Source: Rhodococcus rhodochrous (GTDB lineage Bacteria > Actinomycetota > Actinomycetes > Mycobacteriales > Mycobacteriaceae). From it: a DNA stretch of 64,000 nucleotides. Positions 60,397 through 64,000 of the stretch are shown here, one piece after another; the first letter of the stretch is position 1, and every line of letters starts with the position of its first letter. Both the position numbers and the translations under genes were made by a program. The stretch covers positions 359,265 through 423,264 of the forward strand of contig NZ_CP027558.1 in NCBI RefSeq assembly GCF_014854695.1, in the 5' to 3' direction. Below the pieces are notes generated by a model. It did no database searches. It saw nothing but the letters and a program-made list of their open reading frames with translations, and was not told the origin of the DNA.

Positions 60397-61857
60397 ATGA
60401 TCGTGGCGACCTCAGACGATGCACGGCGGCACGCCGAACAGGTGATTGCCTCGCTGACCCCGCGACAGCAACAGGACCTGCTGCAGGCGCTCCTAGCCGA
60501 TGGTGCCCAGGCATGGCTCGACGACGCCCTGCACATTGCTGATCCTGTCGTCGGGGATGTGCCGGCGCGTACTCGCGGTTTTCGGGTCCGGCTGGATCTG
60601 ATCGGTGCCAAGCCCCCGGTGTGGCGTCGGCTCGAGTTTCCCGGTGATCTGACCCTGGATCGGGTGCATGTGGCGATCCAGGCTGCCATGGGCTGGTCCG
60701 ATAGTCACCTGCACCGTTTCCGCACGGGCGGTGATCCCCGGTCGCCCTATTTCGTCACGCCGTTCGACATCGAGGAGGGCGAGGACGGTGTGCTCGAGGA
60801 CACCGTCCGGCTCGATCAGCTGCTGAGCGGCCCGGGTGATCGCCTCTGGTACGACTACGACTTCGGGGACGGCTGGCACCACGTCCTGCAGGTCGAATCG
60901 GTTCTCGACGAACCACCTGCTGAGGTGCGCTGCACCGCCGGCCGGATGGCCTGTCCGCCGGAGGACTGCGGCGGGATGTGGGGCTATACCGAACTGGCGG
61001 CGTGGGTGCGGGCAGGGTGCGACCCGACATCGGTTCCGTCGCCGTTCGACGACGTCGAGGATGTCCGCGACTGGCTGCCGCTCGAGTGGCATCCCGACCG
61101 CTTCGATGTCGCCGAGACCACGGCCGCAATCGCATCGGCGATGGCCGCGCCGGTGCCCGTACCCGACGAGCTCGCCGCGCTGCGCACCCGACTCGAGCAC
61201 CGCGGTGACCGGGCGCTGACCCACCTGCTGGAACGGGCGGCTACTCCTCCGGTGGTCGAGATCGACGAGCCGGAGGCCGCGCAGTTGCTCGAGCCGTATC
61301 TCGAGCTGCTCGACGCGATCGGCGACGGAGTGCACCTCACTGCTGCCGGTTACCTGCCACCGGCGGTGGTTGAGCAGCTCGCCGCCCGGACCGGTATCAC
61401 CGGGTGGTGGATCGGCTCGGCGAATCGTGAGGATCTGACCCGGCCGCTGGCGCGGTTGCGTGCCAGCGCACGGGCACTCGGTTTGATCGGTGTGCGGAAA
61501 GGGCGAGTGACACCGACCGCGCTCGCTCGCCGATCCCGCCACGAGCCGGTGGCGTTGTGGCGGCACATCGTGTCCCGATTACCGATAGGCAGGATCGATT
61601 TCGAGCGACAGGCCGGTTGGGCGGCTCTGGCTGTCGTTGCGAGCGGCGCCCCGGCCGAGGAGTGGAACCGCGAGATCCGCGCCGTGCTCCTCGGACTCGG
61701 ATGGCGTGTGGCAGACCGTCCGTCGTTCGCTGCCATCGCTGTCGACAGCCCCACACTCGAGGTGTTGGAGTTTCTTGCCGGGCGGGCCCGCAGTGGGCGG
61801 CTGACCGGTCTGCATCCAGCCGTTGCGGCGACCGCTCGTGCCGCGATCAGTCTCTGA
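60397..61857 (+). CDS. pRiA4b ORF-3-like protein (intact copy)
   Basis: 486 residues. Near residues 55-80 is RGFRVRLDLIGAKPPVWRRL, then FPGDLTLDRVHVAIQAAMGW and the motif LWYDYDFGDGWHHVLQVESV (about 148-167), the PRiA4_ORF3 core; CPPEDCGGMWGYTELAAWV with a Cys pair follows. The C-terminal half is helical (SANREDLTRPLARLRASARA). The family is widespread on plasmids and phages with no known function. It is the undamaged relative of the gene at 26092-27586. Confidence 0.9.
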   Translation: MIVATSDDARRHAEQVIASLTPRQQQDLLQALLADGAQAWLDDALHIADPVVGDVPARTRGFRVRLDLIGAKPPVWRRLEFPGDLTLDRVHVAIQAAMGWSDSHLHRFRTGGDPRSPYFVTPFDIEEGEDGVLEDTVRLDQLLSGPGDRLWYDYDFGDGWHHVLQVESVLDEPPAEVRCTAGRMACPPEDCGGMWGYTELAAWVRAGCDPTSVPSPFDDVEDVRDWLPLEWHPDRFDVAETTAAIASAMAAPVPVPDELAALRTRLEHRGDRALTHLLERAATPPVVEIDEPEAAQLLEPYLELLDAIGDGVHLTAAGYLPPAVVEQLAARTGITGWWIGSANREDLTRPLARLRASARALGLIGVRKGRVTPTALARRSRHEPVALWRHIVSRLPIGRIDFERQAGWAALAVVASGAPAEEWNREIRAVLLGLGWRVADRPSFAAIAVDSPTLEVLEFLAGRARSGRLTGLHPAVAATARAAISL

Positions 61858-62708
61858 ACCCAGGAGTCGTTCGCGTGTCCGCTGGACAGTGGACATGCCC
61901 TCGGCGAGCGCACCGCTGGTCCCCATTCGATCCTGCTGTTGCCGGTGACCGGCCGGGGACGTTGTTCTGTCAGCCGGTCGGTTCGATCGTGAGACCGGAC
62001 CGACGGCGGTCCAGGCCGGCGCCGGCCTGGACCCATACGTCGACTGGGATGCGGATGGGCGACTCGATGACCAAGCACTCGAGTCCGTAGCTATTCACAT
62101 GGGACTGTCGGACCCGGTGAAGACAGGCGAGCTGAAAAGTGTGTAGCAGCAAAGCGGCTGATGAACACGACTGTCATTCCCTGGCGGTCGTGGTCGGTGC
62201 CTCGCTGTCGTCACCCGTTCGCGTATCCTCGAGCGCAAGCGCCTCGGCAAGCTTGTGCCTTCCGCGGCCATCTACACCGACCGGATCCGCGGCCGGCATC
62301 GGAGGTCGCAGGCGCGGATTCGATTGTTCCCTGCTGAGGCGGTGGCCGGAATCGACCTCCAAGATGGCAGGTATCGGAGTGTCCGACGGTATTCACCCGG
62401 ACCGTGCGGACTCGAGCCCTGTCTCGTGTGCCGAATGTTCCTCGGTCGGGTCACGGATGGCGCAGTGTGGGTTGACATAGGGACCGTGATATCGGCAAAC
62501 GCCCGCGTCAACGAGTCGTATGCGTGCCGTCGAGGGCGCCGGGCGCTCGAGGTGTCGAGGCGAGGGTGGTGACCCGAAGTCGACGCACGTGCGGTGCGGG
62601 CACGTATGGCAGTCGGTTACGCGTCGTGAGGCGGTTGCCGTCTGCGGCTGAGGGGTATCTGCATGCCGAGGTAACGCTTCCTTGTTGTGCATGAATGGGC
62701 AGGCGCGT
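61858..62708. other. Upstream/downstream region of the replication gene, no full gene
   Basis: This stretch of 851 bases has no convincing gene. A plus-strand piece at ~61953-62146 (ETGPTAVQAGAGLDPYVDWD, LDDQALESVAIHMGLSDPVK) is protein-like without a start. A minus-strand piece near 62174-62362 (GVDGRGRHKLAEALALEDTR) is similar. Being next to a replication gene, it may hold the plasmid origin, but I could not see iterons. Confidence 0.4.
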
Positions 62709-63998
62709 TCACCGAGCACAGCGTGCAGCAGCGGTCCTCTTCGCTGCGAGGTCCGTCGCGAGCTGTTCGCGCACTGCTTGTCGATGTTCGCCGGTTGCCG
62801 GTCGAGCCTGGGGGATCGAGGTGGCGACGAGGGCACGGTGGCGGGTCTTGATGATCCGGTGTGCTGCATCTGTCGGGGTTTCGTCCTTGTGCGTTCGGCC
62901 GTGGATCTTTAGTTCGGTGGGGGAGGGGCCGGACCAATCGAGGCGGGAGAGTCGAAATGCCACCATCCGTAGCGGCGAGGTCATCGCGTGTGCGGTGGGC
63001 CATGTCCACCCGCGAGTGGTGCCGTCGTGGTTGAGGGCGTGAGCGATGTCGATGCCTGTCCAGCGGTCGGTGTCGATGCCGGCATCGGTCAGGAGGTCGC
63101 AGACCGATCCGATGTGCCCTCGGCGTCTGCCGGTTGCCTCGTCGATCCCGACGATCGTGCGTAGCGCGGGGACGCGGTCGATCAGTTGGGCGGCTGCTCG
63201 TTGGAGGGCCAGCGGTCGGGACGTGGTCGGTGTCGAGGTCTTCTCGCCTGCGCGTGTGCGCGCTTGGTGATCTTTCCTGACGGAAAGACACAAGGATAAA
63301 GAACCACTAGGGGATTGGGGTGCGGAAGCCAGTGAGCTGCGTTGGGTTGGCGAAATAGACCGGGTGGCAGAGGTTCCGCTCTTGGGAGCGGAGCGTGTCG
63401 TTCGTTGCCGCGGCCGTCGCCGTGGCTGCTGGCGTGGTGTCGGCGGTGCGGGCATGGTCTCGACGGCCCATGCGGGTGCGGAGAGTGCCCATACGCTGGC
63501 AGCGCCGATCTGCGGTCGAGCAGGGAGTTGGCCGTGGACTTGTGAGTGGAGGCGGGCGGCGGCTTGACGTTCGGTGGCGTTGAGTTTTTTGCCGCGGGCC
63601 AGTTCGACGCCGAGGTCGAGTGTTTTCAGTGCGCGTCGGCCGCGTTTGAGTTGGTCGACCGACAGGCTGTCGTTGGTGGCGAGGGTGGCCAGGGCTGCGC
63701 AGACGTGGCGGCCGGTGGCCGATTCGGCGTAGTGGGCGTGGGCGGCGCAGACCCTCAGGAACGTCTGGGCGGCGATGCCGTGGCGTGTGAGGGCGGCCCG
63801 GCCGCGTTCGGTGTGAGTGACGATCCATTCGCACAAGGTCAGCCAGTAGCGGCGGCTGTGCCAGGTCGGGATACGGGCGTATGCGCCCGCGGGGATAGGT
63901 AGGGAGAGTGCGGCGCCGGTTCCGGGAGGTTGGGCGTCGAGCAGGTCGTCGACAGCGTCCTCGTCGGGATGGTCCTGCGTATAAACGCGCCTACCCAT
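62709..63998 (-). CDS. Putative plasmid replication initiator, possibly N-terminally incomplete
   Basis: This 429-codon frame ends at 62709 and its first ATG is two bases from the window edge, so the true start may lie outside. The N-terminal half (WLTLCEWIVTHTERGRAALT, FLRVCAAHAHYAESATGRHV, TNDSLSVDQLKRGRRALKTL) looks like a winged-helix DNA-binding region. A Thr/Arg/Pro-rich linker (~180-240) follows, then a second domain (RTIVGIDEATGRRRGHIGSV, DRWTGIDIAHALNHDGTTRG). This two-domain plan recalls Rep proteins of actinobacterial plasmids. Assignment is tentative. Confidence 0.5.
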   Translation of the reverse strand: MGRRVYTQDHPDEDAVDDLLDAQPPGTGAALSLPIPAGAYARIPTWHSRRYWLTLCEWIVTHTERGRAALTRHGIAAQTFLRVCAAHAHYAESATGRHVCAALATLATNDSLSVDQLKRGRRALKTLDLGVELARGKKLNATERQAAARLHSQVHGQLPARPQIGAASVWALSAPAWAVETMPAPPTPRQQPRRRPRQRTTRSAPKSGTSATRSISPTQRSSLASAPQSPSGSLSLCLSVRKDHQARTRAGEKTSTPTTSRPLALQRAAAQLIDRVPALRTIVGIDEATGRRRGHIGSVCDLLTDAGIDTDRWTGIDIAHALNHDGTTRGWTWPTAHAMTSPLRMVAFRLSRLDWSGPSPTELKIHGRTHKDETPTDAAHRIIKTRHRALVATSIPQARPATGEHRQAVREQLATDLAAKRTAAARCAR

Positions 63999-64000
63999 TC

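Noticed and set aside
61858..62708. Plasmid replication origin with iterons
   Set aside because: Looked for short direct repeats near the putative rep gene but could not see a convincing set by eye; a repeat search would be needed.
1..64000. CRISPR array, rRNA, tRNA or intact insertion sequence
   Set aside because: No regularly spaced repeats, no recognisable rRNA or tRNA sequence and no transposase frame were seen, although tRNAs could be missed without a covariance search.

Overview
The window is high-G+C actinobacterial DNA, most likely from a Rhodococcus-like member of the Mycobacteriales. That rests on gene families I recognise: Rv1733c-like, LpqE-like, cutinase-family, DUF2254/DUF4383, Mrf-type CobW and C- ribosomal proteins. 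It reads as accessory DNA, probably a large plasmid or a genomic island. Evidence is a putative replication protein at the right edge, three toxin-antitoxin loci, a pRiA4b ORF-3-like gene present twice, and many decayed gene pieces between intact operons. I recognised no rRNA, tRNA, CRISPR array or intact transposase.

Left part (0-8.5 kb): a partial MFS exporter; an Xre/ParS-type antitoxin with a RES toxin; a zinc-limitation island with the cysteine-poor ribosomal proteins L28, L33, S14, L36, L31 and L32 plus a Mrf/CobW-type protein around a divergent promoter region with two Zur-like operators; a CBS-domain remnant; an orphan NarL-type regulator.

8.7-24.8 kb: a secreted cutinase-vWA fusion and, most notably, a candidate undescribed peptide system. 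A divergent histidine kinase/LuxR-type response regulator set (12.5-15.9 kb) faces a four-gene operon (17.0-20.6 kb): a radical SAM/SPASM maturase, a 36-residue precursor-like peptide ending in a Cys-rich tail, an M50-type membrane metalloprotease with an RRE-like N-terminus, and a degenerate isoprenoid-synthase-like protein. A strong hairpin lies just after the peptide gene. A second cutinase with a lipoprotein, a DUF3800 protein and small hypothetical genes follow.

25-33.6 kb: a LysE exporter, a broken pRiA4b ORF-3-like gene, a recombination scar made of response-regulator and ANTAR fragments, a large ATP-binding LuxR regulator, a broken exo/endonuclease-phosphatase gene and a decayed DUF2254/DUF4383 pair.

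34-56.5 kb: an ion-homeostasis and stress region. It holds a CNNM/CorC protein, an Rv1733c-like protein, a coupled operon of alpha/beta-hydrolase, NhaA, GT87 and universal stress protein, a MarR regulator, a molybdopterin oxidoreductase lacking the usual cysteines, three lipoproteins or small membrane proteins, a CheY-like regulator, a Cys-rich copper-binding four-helix protein, a K+ channel, a CPA1 antiporter, and the intact DUF421-DUF2254-DUF4383 set.

56.5-64 kb: an RHH antitoxin with a frameshifted toxin, a DUF2971 protein, a zeta toxin with an HTH antitoxin, the intact pRiA4b ORF-3-like gene and the putative replication protein. Single-base frameshifts recur in otherwise good genes (rpmF2, molybdopterin oxidoreductase, toxin, pRiA4b-like), so some breaks may be sequencing errors.
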